A DNA stretch of 64,000 bases from JAPLIS01 sp963719415 (GTDB lineage: Bacteria; Babelota; Babeliae; Babelales; Vermiphilaceae). Under the pieces are notes generated by a model that was not told the DNA's origin, made no database searches, and was given only the letters and a program-made list of their open reading frames with translations. The DNA is taken from positions 682,001 through 746,000 of the forward strand of contig OY970383.1 of NCBI GenBank assembly GCA_963719415.1, in the 5' to 3' direction. Both the position numbers and the translations under genes were made by a program. Below are positions 1 to 9,027 of this stretch, piece by piece. The stretch's first letter is position 1; every line of letters starts with the position of its first letter.

Positions 1-80
1 TTGAATTTTTTTTAGCATATATTTTTCCGCCTTTCTTTTGTTATTATCTACATTTGCCAAAACAAATCTATATTGTAAAT

Positions 81-130
81 TAAAATCTTAGTTGCTATGG
101 GCCTCGAGGCCCATAGCAACTAAGATTTTA
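81..130. repeat. Perfect 50-bp palindrome without spacer
   Basis: Bases 81-105 are the exact reverse complement of 106-130. The symmetry stops at the next base on each side (t at 80, g at 131). The centre is GC-rich (gggcctcgaggccc) and the outer arms AT-rich. It lies about 95 bp downstream of the stop of the minus-strand gene 225-1445, so it could terminate that operon, but no strong T-run follows. The rest of 1-224 shows no gene. Confidence 0.9.
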
Positions 131-224
131 GTACGTTGTAAAAAATATTATTCTCACTATTTTACAATATTCTTACGTCGAGTTCACGTTAAATAATTTC
201 TCATACATTCATCTCATCGCTATG

Positions 225-1445
225 CTAGAGACTAAGCCTTACTAATAAACTAGCAAGTTGGTCATCTCTATCTACCACTTCTTCCGTCACCCCAAACGCA
301 TCCCTAGCCAAATTCATAACAATAGACTCTCGTTCAGATTTTGCTAATCTACGGGTAATTGGCTGTGATTTACGGCATCTAGCGGGCAATTCAACTGCTC
401 CCGAAAGATTTACTGGCTTAACTACCTGCTCGAAGGCAACTGATTGCTGCCTAGTTACTTGCCTAATTACGTGCGGTTTATGTCTAGCTGATTGCTTCGT
501 TACCAGCTTAGCCGATTGCTCAACTGCCGGCTTAACAACCACTTCGCACTTGCTTAATTGTCTAGTTGCAGGCTTAACGGCAACTGAGTGCTGCTTAATT
601 AATTGATTAGTAGCTTGTGGTTGGTGCGCTGTTAATTTCTCGATTGCCGGCTTAGCAGAGTTACGTCTAACTTTTTTTTTAACCTGTGATTTCCACCGAG
701 CTGGTCGATTTTTTAAGTACAACAATTTTTGAGAACCGGGAAGATTTAAATCTACACTTACAAAAACTCGCTTACTTTCTTTGTCTTCAACTTCAAATGC
801 ACCTGCTGGCGGGTTTTGAAGACAAACTGCTTGCATTCTTCCAATTGTTTCCTGCCATAGCACCTCATGCCGATTATCAGCAGCTGCCTGCTTAGCTTTT
901 TTTTTTCTTATCTTATTATCGGCCAAAAACAATACTGGATCACATTCTTCTTTAAAGGTAAATATTTTTTTTTGCTTTTTCAGCCATCTTCGATACCCTT
1001 CCTCCCCTTCAAACCCTTGTGCTTTTGCCTCTTGACGTGCCCTTTTTTGCTTTTCTTTCTTTTCTTCTCTTAGCTCTCTCCTTACTCTTTGCCTTAGCAT
1101 TTCTTTTGCCATCGCCTTTCTTTTTATAAGCGGCAAAATAGGAAAAATGGTTGCAACAGTAGCTAGCAACTCACGTGCTTCAACAGTATAACGACCAATC
1201 TCCTCGTTATGCTTACGAAAAACCTCTGCAAGGGGATTTTCAAGTCCAACATTTTCTCCGATTTGCAATTGACAAACCCCAGCCTGTAACGAATTATATA
1301 CTCGCCGCTTACTTATGTTAGGTGCATAAAAACTGTTCTCAAAACTAGCATAAGAATTGCTGACTAATCCAAAAAACATTCCCACGAGTATAAAATTTTT
1401 ATAAAAAAATATTTGTTTATTCTTTAACGCTCTGTTACTTAGCAC
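225..1445 (-). CDS. Secreted basic repeat-rich protein, unknown function
   Basis: 406 aa from a GTG at 1445 preceded by an AGGA Shine-Dalgarno. The N-terminus is basic and then hydrophobic (about residues 12-33, ending NSYA), a likely signal peptide. Residues about 100-170 are extremely Lys/Arg/Glu rich and probably helical. Residues about 270-370 hold degenerate repeats built from KPA, RQ and QS motifs. I recognise no domain. The first 30 residues resemble those of the next gene upstream (MLSNRALKNK against MLDKRVLKNR), so these are tandem paralogues at least in the export region. It is the last of three co-directional genes. An exported host-directed protein is possible, but the sequence does not prove it. 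Confidence 0.7.
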   Translation of the reverse strand: MLSNRALKNKQIFFYKNFILVGMFFGLVSNSYASFENSFYAPNISKRRVYNSLQAGVCQLQIGENVGLENPLAEVFRKHNEEIGRYTVEARELLATVATIFPILPLIKRKAMAKEMLRQRVRRELREEKKEKQKRARQEAKAQGFEGEEGYRRWLKKQKKIFTFKEECDPVLFLADNKIRKKKAKQAAADNRHEVLWQETIGRMQAVCLQNPPAGAFEVEDKESKRVFVSVDLNLPGSQKLLYLKNRPARWKSQVKKKVRRNSAKPAIEKLTAHQPQATNQLIKQHSVAVKPATRQLSKCEVVVKPAVEQSAKLVTKQSARHKPHVIRQVTRQQSVAFEQVVKPVNLSGAVELPARCRKSQPITRRLAKSERESIVMNLARDAFGVTEEVVDRDDQLASLLVRLSL

Positions 1446-1507
1446 ATCAATCCTATTAAATATTACGTTATTTTTTTAATTTCTTGTTACCAATATTGTT
1501 TTAATTT

Positions 1508-1912
1508 TTAGCGTATTCCGTATCTCGCTTTTTCTTCTTTCCAGCCCTCAAAATCATCTGCTTGAGAGATTCTTATATGTAAGTTCGAAAAACCAAAAAA
1601 GCCCTTTCTTTTTCGTCTGCCCCTATTTTTCAAAAACAATGCAAACCCCCGTTCTAATTGAACACTAAAATCTACTACTGGACCATTGTTATGTGCTTGT
1701 CCATTCCAGTATTCCTTTACTGAGTGCTGCGTAACTTTTTTTTGAAGTTGTTGCAAAGATCCTGACCTACTTAAAACCTTGCCTCGCACACTATCAGTTC
1801 GAATTAACTCGCAAGCAGATAAACCATTTGCTATAAGACTAAACATGATCGTGAAAATATATTTTTTATTAAAAAAATTTCGTCTATTTTTTAAAACTCT
1901 TTTATCTAGCAT
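1508..1912 (-). CDS. Small secreted hypothetical protein, paralogous N-terminus
   Basis: 134 aa, ATG at 1912 with AGGATTTAC just upstream. A basic start is followed by a hydrophobic stretch (about residues 14-33) ending NGLSAC. The cysteine there could be a lipobox-like site, although the -3/-1 residues fit either signal peptidase. The mature part is basic with no recognised domain. It lies about 60 bp upstream of the related gene 225-1445 and about 35 bp downstream of 1950-2681, on the same strand, suggesting one transcription unit. Confidence 0.65.
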   Translation of the reverse strand: MLDKRVLKNRRNFFNKKYIFTIMFSLIANGLSACELIRTDSVRGKVLSRSGSLQQLQKKVTQHSVKEYWNGQAHNNGPVVDFSVQLERGFALFLKNRGRRKRKGFFGFSNLHIRISQADDFEGWKEEKARYGIR

Positions 1913-1949
1913 GTAAATCCTGTTGTCTATGGAACTATGTTTTTAATTT

Positions 1950-2681
1950 TTATTCTTCAAAGTTAATATCAGAATCTAAGTCTGATTCTGAATCTTCTGA
2001 GTCTGAGTCTGATTCTGAAGCTTCTGGGTCAAAGCACGGTGGCACTTGAAGAATAACTGGTTTTTTACCCCTTTTTTCTTCCATTTTTATTACCACTCTA
2101 GCCATTACTCCTTCTTCAAATCTTATCTCATCGGCTTCTTCAGAAGATGGCTCTCCATTACGACCTGGATGCCCTGGTTCACAATTCTTTCTTGCGTAAA
2201 AGCATTGTGATGCATATGAAAAAGTAAATACTTGATACTCTTTTCTCGGTTGTTTTAATATTGGTATCCACGATATTAAGCTCGCTGGATTTTTCATTTC
2301 AAACAAAAAAGCTCCTTTAATAAACCAATATCGCCTAATACGTTTCAGTTTTTGTTGCTGTGCAAAGTCTATTTCTTCTTGCAACTTTTGCATCCAACAA
2401 TCTACTACCGCTCGATCAAGGCTATATTGTTGCTCAGAAACTCGTTCTCGTCGCAGGTGCAATGGTTTTGACCTACCAACCCCTACTAAATCAACATATT
2501 GTCGTGACAACTCAAAATTTGGCTCTCTTCTTTTCAAAAACATTGCATAACCAGCAAGCTGTTGGGAATTATCATGCGCAGGTCGCCTCAAAATCGGAGC
2601 ATACAAACTGTTTGCAACTAAAAAAAATACACCCATAAAAAAAATATTTTTTTTGGCAACTTTATACCAGCAACTTTTCAA
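1950..2681 (-). CDS. Secreted hypothetical protein with Ser/Asp/Glu-rich tail
   Basis: 243 aa. The start is a TTG at 2681, supported by GAGGATTCGTA directly upstream. The hydrophobic segment at about residues 11-28 (ending NSLYA) looks like a signal peptide. The last 25 or so residues are a run of SDSDSE-type acidic repeats, opposite in charge to the very basic protein encoded two genes downstream. No known domain is visible. It is the first gene of the three-gene minus-strand group. Confidence 0.65.
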   Translation of the reverse strand: MKSCWYKVAKKNIFFMGVFFLVANSLYAPILRRPAHDNSQQLAGYAMFLKRREPNFELSRQYVDLVGVGRSKPLHLRRERVSEQQYSLDRAVVDCWMQKLQEEIDFAQQQKLKRIRRYWFIKGAFLFEMKNPASLISWIPILKQPRKEYQVFTFSYASQCFYARKNCEPGHPGRNGEPSSEEADEIRFEEGVMARVVIKMEEKRGKKPVILQVPPCFDPEASESDSDSEDSESDLDSDINFEE

Positions 2682-3000
2682 TACGAATCCTCAGGTTTCT
2701 ATTTGCACAACACTTTCACATCTATCTGTGTGATTTTATACAATAATGACAGGTATATAAAACAATTCAAGAAATATTTACAAATAAAGGGTTTTTATAA
2801 ACAACTAAGATGCCTACTTGTTTATTCTTTTAAATATATAAATAAAATAACTAAAAAAAAAATCAATAACCTATCTATGAAAATAAGTTTATTGATCTTT
2901 TAATCCGTGCTATCAAGTCTGAAATACATAATTAATGAAAAAAAAAGTCAGGTGAGGCTAAGATAATCTTTATATTTGTGAATATGAAAGAATTCTCTTA
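2682..3000. other. AT-rich intergenic region, no gene supported
   Basis: This stretch separates the secreted-protein group from the IS30 remnant. It must contain the promoter of the 1950-2681 gene (a TATAAA-like box lies on the minus strand near 2735), but I cannot assign a -35. The 66-codon plus-strand ORF at 2703-2903 has no ribosome binding site and a composition typical of random AT-rich DNA. Confidence 0.5.
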
Positions 3001-3426
3001 TGCCAAAAGGCTACCGCCACCTGCTTCATAACTTAAGATGCCCCATTTTTGCATTAATCAAGCAAGGCTGCGTCAAAAAAGTAGCTGCACAACTTAAAAT
3101 TGTTCAATCAACACTAAAGTAAATCGTGAACTTAAAAAAAATAGTGGAAAAAAACGCTTACAAGCATGAAGAAGCCCATAAAAAAGCTACTGAAAGCGGT
3201 CGTAAAAGTAAGCTCAGCTTTCCAAAAAAATGAGTGCTGTGCAGATAAGAGATCGAATGAAAAAACAAATAACACTTCTATAAGCCATGAAGCAATTTAT
3301 AATTATATTTTGAAAAACAAGAAAAAAGATGGAGACTTATATAAAAATCTACGTCAACAAAATAAAAAAAGAAATAAATGTGGAAGCAAAAAGGTGGGCC
3401 GTGCATTAATTTCAAATAAATACGTT
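3001..3426 (+). pseudogene. IS30-family transposase remnant
   Basis: Reading across frames gives an IS30-like N-terminal helix-turn-helix (MPKGYRHL, then GCVKKVAAQLKIVQSTLK, then a stop). A piece follows matching HEEAHKKATESGRKSK, and then SHEAIYNYILKNKKKDGDLYKNLR, the IS30 region before the DDE core. Stops and frameshifts occur at about 3121, 3168 and 3232, and the DDE catalytic part is missing. It is a different lineage from the IS30 element at 50.7-51.8 kb. No terminal repeats can be seen. Confidence 0.75.
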
Positions 3427-3513
3427 TTATGCGGGTATCTTGTATGTAATAGTTATAATACCTATTCTTTAATATATAAACGCGTTTTTAGATTCAATAT
3501 TCCCGCAATCCCT

Positions 3514-4584
3514 TTATATCTTTAGCGCCAAATCTGGCAATCCATCAAACAATACATCAACTTGTTCTCGATCTTCAATATTTGTTAACACAATAATAGT
3601 GATATTATCATCAACAAAATGTATAACTTTTGATAAAAAGCCTCTCAAGCAGCCAGAATGCTCTATAAAACGTTTTCCTAGGCGTTTATCAATAAAACAA
3701 CCGTATCCATAAAAACGATCTGGTGAGCTCGTCATGGCAACATGAGGAGAAATTAAAGTGGCAAGACTTTGAGCATTAATAATTTTATACGTAAATAATG
3801 ATTCTATCCATACGCGCATATCATCAATAGAAGAAAAAATATTACCAGTAGCAGTAAGTGTGAGAAGATTATGTAAAGGAGGAGCTGGTATTACAGCATT
3901 ATTGTACATCTGATAGCCAATAGCTTTGTTTTTTGTATATGCTTTATCGTTAATACTGCCACTATTGCACATCTGCAGTGGAGCAAATATATGTTCCAGT
4001 AGAAACGCACTAAAGGACATGTTTGCTACTGATTCTATAATATGCGCAAGCAATAAATAACCAGTATTGCTATATGCATATTTTGACCCTGGAATATATT
4101 CAAGATCCCAGTTTTTTATTTTATCTGCCATCTCTTTAATAGTCGTGCAATGAGCAATATCATCCCAATGTTTGCCATAATCAGGCAAACCAGAGGTGTG
4201 AGTTAAAAGATGATGGATAGTGATAGTATCGGAAGCCCCAGGAATATATTTATTTAATGGGTCATGCACCTGTAATTTGTTCTGTTCTTGAAGTATCATA
4301 ATAGCAACAGCTGCAAACATTTTTGTGTTTGATGCTATTGCAAATTTTGTAGAGCATGTATTGAGAGTTTTTGTGTTAATATCGGCATATCCATACGCTT
4401 TTTTATGTACTATGCTATGATCTTTCAAAACACAAACAACACCACTAAAATTGGAAAATCCCTGAATATAAGTATCTACTGTTTGATTAAAATCTTGATT
4501 AACTGTTCGTGTATAATTATCGTAACAAAAAGCGCTAAAACATAAGCAAATCAATAAAAAACAATAATTAAAATAATAGTTCAT
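3514..4584 (-). CDS. Secreted serine hydrolase, class C beta-lactamase/DD-peptidase fold
   Basis: 356 aa with an N-terminal signal peptide (residues about 1-20, ending SAFCYD). Penicillin-recognising hydrolase motifs are in order: SxxK as SNTK (85-88), YxN as YSN (171-173) and HSG near residue 315. This is the COG1680 group (AmpC-like, esterases, DD-peptidases). Substrate cannot be read from sequence, and a cell-wall peptide or ester is more likely than antibiotic resistance. The ATG at 4584 has AGGG about 10 nt upstream. The Nudix gene lies 13 bp upstream on the same strand, so they may be cotranscribed. Confidence 0.88.
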   Translation of the reverse strand: MNYYFNYCFLLICLCFSAFCYDNYTRTVNQDFNQTVDTYIQGFSNFSGVVCVLKDHSIVHKKAYGYADINTKTLNTCSTKFAIASNTKMFAAVAIMILQEQNKLQVHDPLNKYIPGASDTITIHHLLTHTSGLPDYGKHWDDIAHCTTIKEMADKIKNWDLEYIPGSKYAYSNTGYLLLAHIIESVANMSFSAFLLEHIFAPLQMCNSGSINDKAYTKNKAIGYQMYNNAVIPAPPLHNLLTLTATGNIFSSIDDMRVWIESLFTYKIINAQSLATLISPHVAMTSSPDRFYGYGCFIDKRLGKRFIEHSGCLRGFLSKVIHFVDDNITIIVLTNIEDREQVDVLFDGLPDLALKI

Positions 4585-4597
4585 GCATAAGCCCTAT

Positions 4598-5020
4598 CTA
4601 AAGCTGCTCTAAATAAGTATTTACTTCTTTTAACAATTCTTGATCTCTTTGATGCGTCAACTTTTCTAACGCTTGACTATACGTAAGCCACACATAATCC
4701 GTGTGTTCCGAAGATAATTTTACTCGCTTAGAATCTGCTGTAGCAATAAAATAGAAAACTGTTTTATGTATAGTATTATTATCCCTATCAGCAAACGAAT
4801 ATTCTATTTTAGATTCAAACGTATCATAAAAAGTGCCATCAATACCTGTCTCTTCTTTAAGTTCTCGGAGCGCTGCTATCTGTTTAGATTCATTCATTTC
4901 TATTTTACCCTTTGGAAAGCCCCAGTGTCTTCCAAAAGCGTGCTGCAATAACAAATAGGTTTTTTCTTGATTTTTAGGATCAGAATAAAAAAGAATAAAT
5001 CCAGCCGCTTGTTGATTCAT
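4598..5020 (-). CDS. Nudix hydrolase (Ap4A-hydrolase-like)
   Basis: 140 aa. I use the ATG at 5020, which has AAGGA 7 nt upstream. An upstream in-frame TTG at 5038 would overlap murJ and has no ribosome site. A complete Nudix box (GKIEMNES..AALRELKEETGI, residues about 38-60) has the RELKEE metal-binding core. Preceding WGFPKG and overall size resemble bacterial bis(5'-nucleosyl)-tetraphosphatases, which remove signalling or waste dinucleotides. The gene starts 10 bp after the murJ stop, so the two are almost certainly cotranscribed. Confidence 0.88.
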   Translation of the reverse strand: MNQQAAGFILFYSDPKNQEKTYLLLQHAFGRHWGFPKGKIEMNESKQIAALRELKEETGIDGTFYDTFESKIEYSFADRDNNTIHKTVFYFIATADSKRVKLSSEHTDYVWLTYSQALEKLTHQRDQELLKEVNTYLEQL

Positions 5021-5030
5021 AATAATATCC

Positions 5031-6587
5031 TTAATCAATAAAATAGAGCTTAATAGTAAAGCGATTTCGTAATTTTAAAAGACTCAATAAAAACAACAAA
5101 TATAAAGGTCCTGACCAAAACCAAAAAAGAATAGTGTCTAACAACAAATAAGAAACATAAGCTGATTGCATAACTATAAGAGATTGTAAAATATAATATA
5201 TAAGACAAAAAGGTATTGCTACGATAAGCAATTGTATAGTATAACGAACCAAAAATTGAAAAAGACGACCGAAATATAATTTAAAATTAAAGTATATCTT
5301 TAAAAAAAGAGCAAATAACATAGTCTGAATAATACTGCTTACGGTAGTCGCGAACGCAAGCCCTGGAGCTTGCAACAAGAATACACAATTTTTATTAATA
5401 AAAAAATTAACAAAAACCGTAGCCAATGATATCATAGCTGGCAGCCACGTATTATGCAAAGAATAAAACATGATACGCATTATTTTATTAAAAGCGATAA
5501 ATATAAGCCCCACAAGATAAATCTGCAACAATAGACCTGCTTTATAAGATTGCTCCAGCGTAAATTTTTTCGATAAAAATATAGTAATAAATATTTTGGA
5601 AGAAAAAAAAATCATAAAAATAGCAAGAGGTAGCATAAGCCATATAATAAGCTTTACAGCCTCATGAAGATAAAAATGCAACCGCTTCGGAGCATAAAGA
5701 CTTGTTTTCGTAAAATGCGGCATAAGAATAGTTGAAATAGCATGACCAAACACCCCAAGAGGAAAAAGCATAAAACGGTGTGCAAGCGTAAGCAATGAGA
5801 TAGAACCATCTGCCAAATAAGAGGCAAAGCTGGTATTAATAAACAGATTGCCCTCTTCAACTCCCACGGCCGGAAGCAAAAGAAAAAACTTTCCTAGTAT
5901 CGGCTTAAACTGCCAAATAGCATCCCCATCAAGAGGACCTATTTTAAAACCAAATCTCACGTAGGCAATAATATGCCACATCAACTGAACAATCGCTCCG
6001 GCAATGATAAACCAACAAAGATAAGCAATTGATAGGTCTCCATAAAAACAAACGCCTATGCCCGCAATAAAAAAAACATTTAATAGTATGGGAGATACTG
6101 CTGGTACAAAAAAATGATTAACCGATTGCAATGCACTTGCAAGAAGAGCACTTATGGAAATAAAAAATGCATAGGGAATAAGTATCTGCAATATTGAAGC
6201 GGCAATAGCCGCTTTTTCAGGAGAAAATCCCATCACCGTATAGTGAATTATAGTCTCTGCATAATAGATTCCCAAGCACGATAGCACCAACAAAGTCCCT
6301 TCAAAAAGAAGAAACGCAACAGCCATAAGTTTTGCCACCGCCTCCGGTCCTTTTACCCGCATTGTTTGCGTTATTGTTGGCCCTACAGCAGCAGAAAGTA
6401 CCCCTTCAGCAAATATTTTTCGCAAAGAATTAGGTATTTTATAAGCAGTAAAAAATATATCTGCCGTTGAGGTCGCTCCTATATAGCGGCTTAAAAGGAG
6501 ATCGCGTGCGATTCCCAATATCCGACTAATAAAGGTAAAACCCCCTACCATCATCATTTTTTGTCTTATTGTTTTTCGTGAATTCAC
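5031..6587 (-). CDS. murJ: Lipid II flippase MurJ (MviN)
   Basis: 518 aa, GTG at 6587. The N-terminus (SRILGIARDLLLSRYIGATSTADIFFTAYKIPNSLRKIFAEG) is the hallmark of the MurJ/MviN family, with the conserved Arg/Asp-lined cavity residues. The rest shows about 14 hydrophobic segments typical of MOP-superfamily flippases. It moves lipid-linked peptidoglycan precursor across the inner membrane. Length matches the family. Its presence, with the Ddl protein at 42-45 kb, argues that this organism still makes peptidoglycan precursors. Nudix and serine-hydrolase genes follow on the same strand. Confidence 0.95.
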   Translation of the reverse strand: MNSRKTIRQKMMMVGGFTFISRILGIARDLLLSRYIGATSTADIFFTAYKIPNSLRKIFAEGVLSAAVGPTITQTMRVKGPEAVAKLMAVAFLLFEGTLLVLSCLGIYYAETIIHYTVMGFSPEKAAIAASILQILIPYAFFISISALLASALQSVNHFFVPAVSPILLNVFFIAGIGVCFYGDLSIAYLCWFIIAGAIVQLMWHIIAYVRFGFKIGPLDGDAIWQFKPILGKFFLLLPAVGVEEGNLFINTSFASYLADGSISLLTLAHRFMLFPLGVFGHAISTILMPHFTKTSLYAPKRLHFYLHEAVKLIIWLMLPLAIFMIFFSSKIFITIFLSKKFTLEQSYKAGLLLQIYLVGLIFIAFNKIMRIMFYSLHNTWLPAMISLATVFVNFFINKNCVFLLQAPGLAFATTVSSIIQTMLFALFLKIYFNFKLYFGRLFQFLVRYTIQLLIVAIPFCLIYYILQSLIVMQSAYVSYLLLDTILFWFWSGPLYLLFLLSLLKLRNRFTIKLYFID

Positions 6588-6669
6588 CGATACTCTTTTC
6601 TAAATAGAGTTAAAATAGTTAAACAAAAATAAAAAAATCATAATCAAACTTTTTGACCGAACTCTTAGG

Positions 6670-8025
6670 TTAAACTTTTAGCACGTCTGGATACTTATGG
6701 GCAAGATATATTAAACCTAATAAATTAGGAATCGCTGCAAGAAAAAGAAAAGTATTCATTATCTCCCACACCAAGGGGACAGGCAAAATAGCTCCTACAA
6801 AAATAAAGCCCAATAAAATTAATTTATAGCCAGTAATACCAACACTCGACAGGAAACGAAAATTTTGTAACCCATTAAAGCTATTACCAATCACCGTAGT
6901 AAACACAAAAAGAGAAATCGATACCAATAATATATAATGCCCTGCAACAGGAGTATAGGTTTTAAATACTTCATAAACAAGGGTATTGCTTAATCCACCG
7001 CTCCGCATCCAAATACCCGTAACAAGAGTTAAAAGGCCAGAAATAACTGAAAGAAGAATATCGGCCGCTGTTGACCCCATAGCCAAAATTCCTTGATCTG
7101 CATGCTGTTTTACATCAGCCATTGAATGAGCTATTGATGCAGTACCAATTCCTGATTCTGAAATAAAAACACCCTGAAACATACCTTTGTGCATTGCTTG
7201 AAAAATAGTCGCGCCCAAAAACCCACCAATCGGCGCTACTGGTTGCAATATTGAATTAAAAATAAGTTTAATAGCACCTAGCAATGCTGCTGGATTTTGA
7301 AAAAGAATAAAAAATGAAAACAAAACATACAAAACAAACATAAATGGAACCACTTTGCTGGCAACCAACCCTATACGTCTTGCCCCACCATGAATGGTAA
7401 TCGCCGTAACTACCATCAACAGAAGGCCGGTAATCCAAGCCGGAATATGCTCAATAGCATAAATAGATGAGAGTGTATTAGATTGTATCGCAGAAAAATT
7501 TATAAGAAGAACTACCATTATGACCGCATACCAGTATGACAAAAATGGATGTACCACTTTAAGATAGGTCATAGGACCGCCAACAATCTCATTATTACTA
7601 TTTTTTGTTCGCGTATTAAGGGCAAACATAACTTCCGCAAACTTAGTAGCTGAAGCGCAAATAATATAAAAAACAAGCCAAAAAAGTGCACCTGGTCCCC
7701 CGGTAACGATTGCCATACCAGGACCAACAATGTTTCCAACGCCGATAGAAGTGCCTAGCGCAGTAAAAAGAGCGTGCAGCGGGTTAATAGCATTACCAAA
7801 AGCAACATTATCCTGCCCCAGCGCAGCATTATTTTGTTCTTGCTTTATTGTATTTCTATGCATTCTTATAACACGCATAAAAAGTGGCATCACACGCAAT
7901 TGTAGAAAATTAGTTTTTATCGTAAAAAAAATACTCGCTCCAAAAAATAAAAACGCACTTGGAATCGCAAGAATGTCATTATTAAGCCACTTAAAGAATG
8001 ATAATAAATAAAAAGAATCTATCAA
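6670..8025 (-). CDS. Sodium:alanine/glycine symporter (AGCS family)
   Basis: 451 aa, TTG start at 8025 with AGGAAAT upstream. The AGCS signature GTSIGVGNIVGPG (about residues 90-103) is present, followed by the conserved membrane segment with KFAEVMFAL and, later, the GMFQGVFISESGIGTASIAHS region. About ten transmembrane helices are visible. It imports alanine or glycine with sodium, which would suit an amino-acid-scavenging host-associated bacterium. murJ begins about 80 bp downstream. Confidence 0.93.
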   Translation of the reverse strand: MIDSFYLLSFFKWLNNDILAIPSAFLFFGASIFFTIKTNFLQLRVMPLFMRVIRMHRNTIKQEQNNAALGQDNVAFGNAINPLHALFTALGTSIGVGNIVGPGMAIVTGGPGALFWLVFYIICASATKFAEVMFALNTRTKNSNNEIVGGPMTYLKVVHPFLSYWYAVIMVVLLINFSAIQSNTLSSIYAIEHIPAWITGLLLMVVTAITIHGGARRIGLVASKVVPFMFVLYVLFSFFILFQNPAALLGAIKLIFNSILQPVAPIGGFLGATIFQAMHKGMFQGVFISESGIGTASIAHSMADVKQHADQGILAMGSTAADILLSVISGLLTLVTGIWMRSGGLSNTLVYEVFKTYTPVAGHYILLVSISLFVFTTVIGNSFNGLQNFRFLSSVGITGYKLILLGFIFVGAILPVPLVWEIMNTFLFLAAIPNLLGLIYLAHKYPDVLKV

Positions 8026-8163
8026 TATATTTCCTGTGTTTTTTTGTTTTATATTAATTTTTTGTTATCTAAAAAATTATCGTTTTTTTTTAATTATCTT
8101 AATTATCGCGTCACTAATACGCGCAAACTATATTTTGATTATAGTTAGTATATTATTTTTAAT

Positions 8164-8811
8164 TTATTTCTGGCATGTCGTCTGTTTTGCTAAAGACATA
8201 AGCGCCATTCGTAATAATTGATCAAAAGTAAACTCTCTATCTGAAGAAACTGTTTTTAGGTGTTGCATAGCTTGGGCAATCTCGATACGTGAATAATTCA
8301 AAGATTCTAGGGTTAAATTAATCGTATGCCACATTTTAACTCTATCAGATAGATCGCTATTTTTCTGGCCACCATGACTACCCTGCTCGCTATAATCCTG
8401 ATAATCCTGCAAAGAAGCTATTTTACTTTTTAAATGCATAACTATTTGTTCAGCTTTTCTCATACCTACACCTGCAATACTGCTCAACTGCTTAATATCG
8501 CTCATATGTATCGCTTCTACAAAAGCGGGTGCTCCTAAATCTGCAAGAGCTGCAAGGCCAATTTTCGGCCCAATACCAGCGCAACTAATAATTAAGATAA
8601 AAAGACGTTTTTCATAATGGGTATTAAAACCATAGAAAGATGGACCATTTTCGGCATTCCAGTGCATATATGTCACTACTGTTACCGAATCTCCAACACA
8701 ATAATAATTACTATCTGGTACTTGTAGCGTACATTCAACTAATGCGCCAACAGTAAGCGAAACCTGTTGATTCGTTGCTTGCTTAACAATGCCCGTAATA
8801 GCACTAATCAT
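8164..8811 (-). CDS. ruvA: Holliday junction branch-migration protein RuvA
   Basis: 215 aa from the ATG at 8811, giving the normal RuvA start MISAITGIV. An in-frame TTG 18 nt upstream is less likely. The N-terminal OB fold is followed by paired helix-hairpin-helix motifs (GIGPKIGLAALADLG and SIAGVGMRKAEQIVMHL), then a linker and a C-terminal domain III that would contact RuvB. No ruvB or ruvC lies next to it. The first 25 or so codons and the upstream region are duplicated at 10.0-10.2 kb. Confidence 0.93.
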   Translation of the reverse strand: MISAITGIVKQATNQQVSLTVGALVECTLQVPDSNYYCVGDSVTVVTYMHWNAENGPSFYGFNTHYEKRLFILIISCAGIGPKIGLAALADLGAPAFVEAIHMSDIKQLSSIAGVGMRKAEQIVMHLKSKIASLQDYQDYSEQGSHGGQKNSDLSDRVKMWHTINLTLESLNYSRIEIAQAMQHLKTVSSDREFTFDQLLRMALMSLAKQTTCQK

Positions 8812-8945
8812 ATACCATCTCTTGCTCAATCTCTTAATTTTATAATTAATAAAAGCTCGAATACGTATATAAAAGTACGAGAAAATTGATAATTTTGCAA
8901 ATTCAACATTCTGTGAGTGCGCTTACGTTTTTCTTTTGTTCCTGA
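8757..8945. repeat. Direct repeat copy 1: ruvA 5' end plus upstream region
   Basis: This stretch matches 10012-10205 in the same orientation, almost base for base over the upstream part (for example ctcgaatacgtatataaaag and gagaaaattgataattttgc) and more loosely over the first ruvA codons. The copy therefore carries the ruvA promoter region and start. On the minus strand a TTGCAA / 17 bp / TACTTT arrangement at 8872-8900 could be the promoter. Confidence 0.85.
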
Positions 8946-9027
8946 TCCTATTAAAAAACTCGCTGATCTCTTTTTTCTTCGTCATCTGATTCATCTATTG
9001 GCCCTTTATTTTTGCTGAAAATAAACA

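Noticed and set aside
2703..2903. 66-codon plus-strand ORF
   Set aside because: No ribosome site, AT-rich random composition, and it overlaps the likely promoter of the divergent gene.
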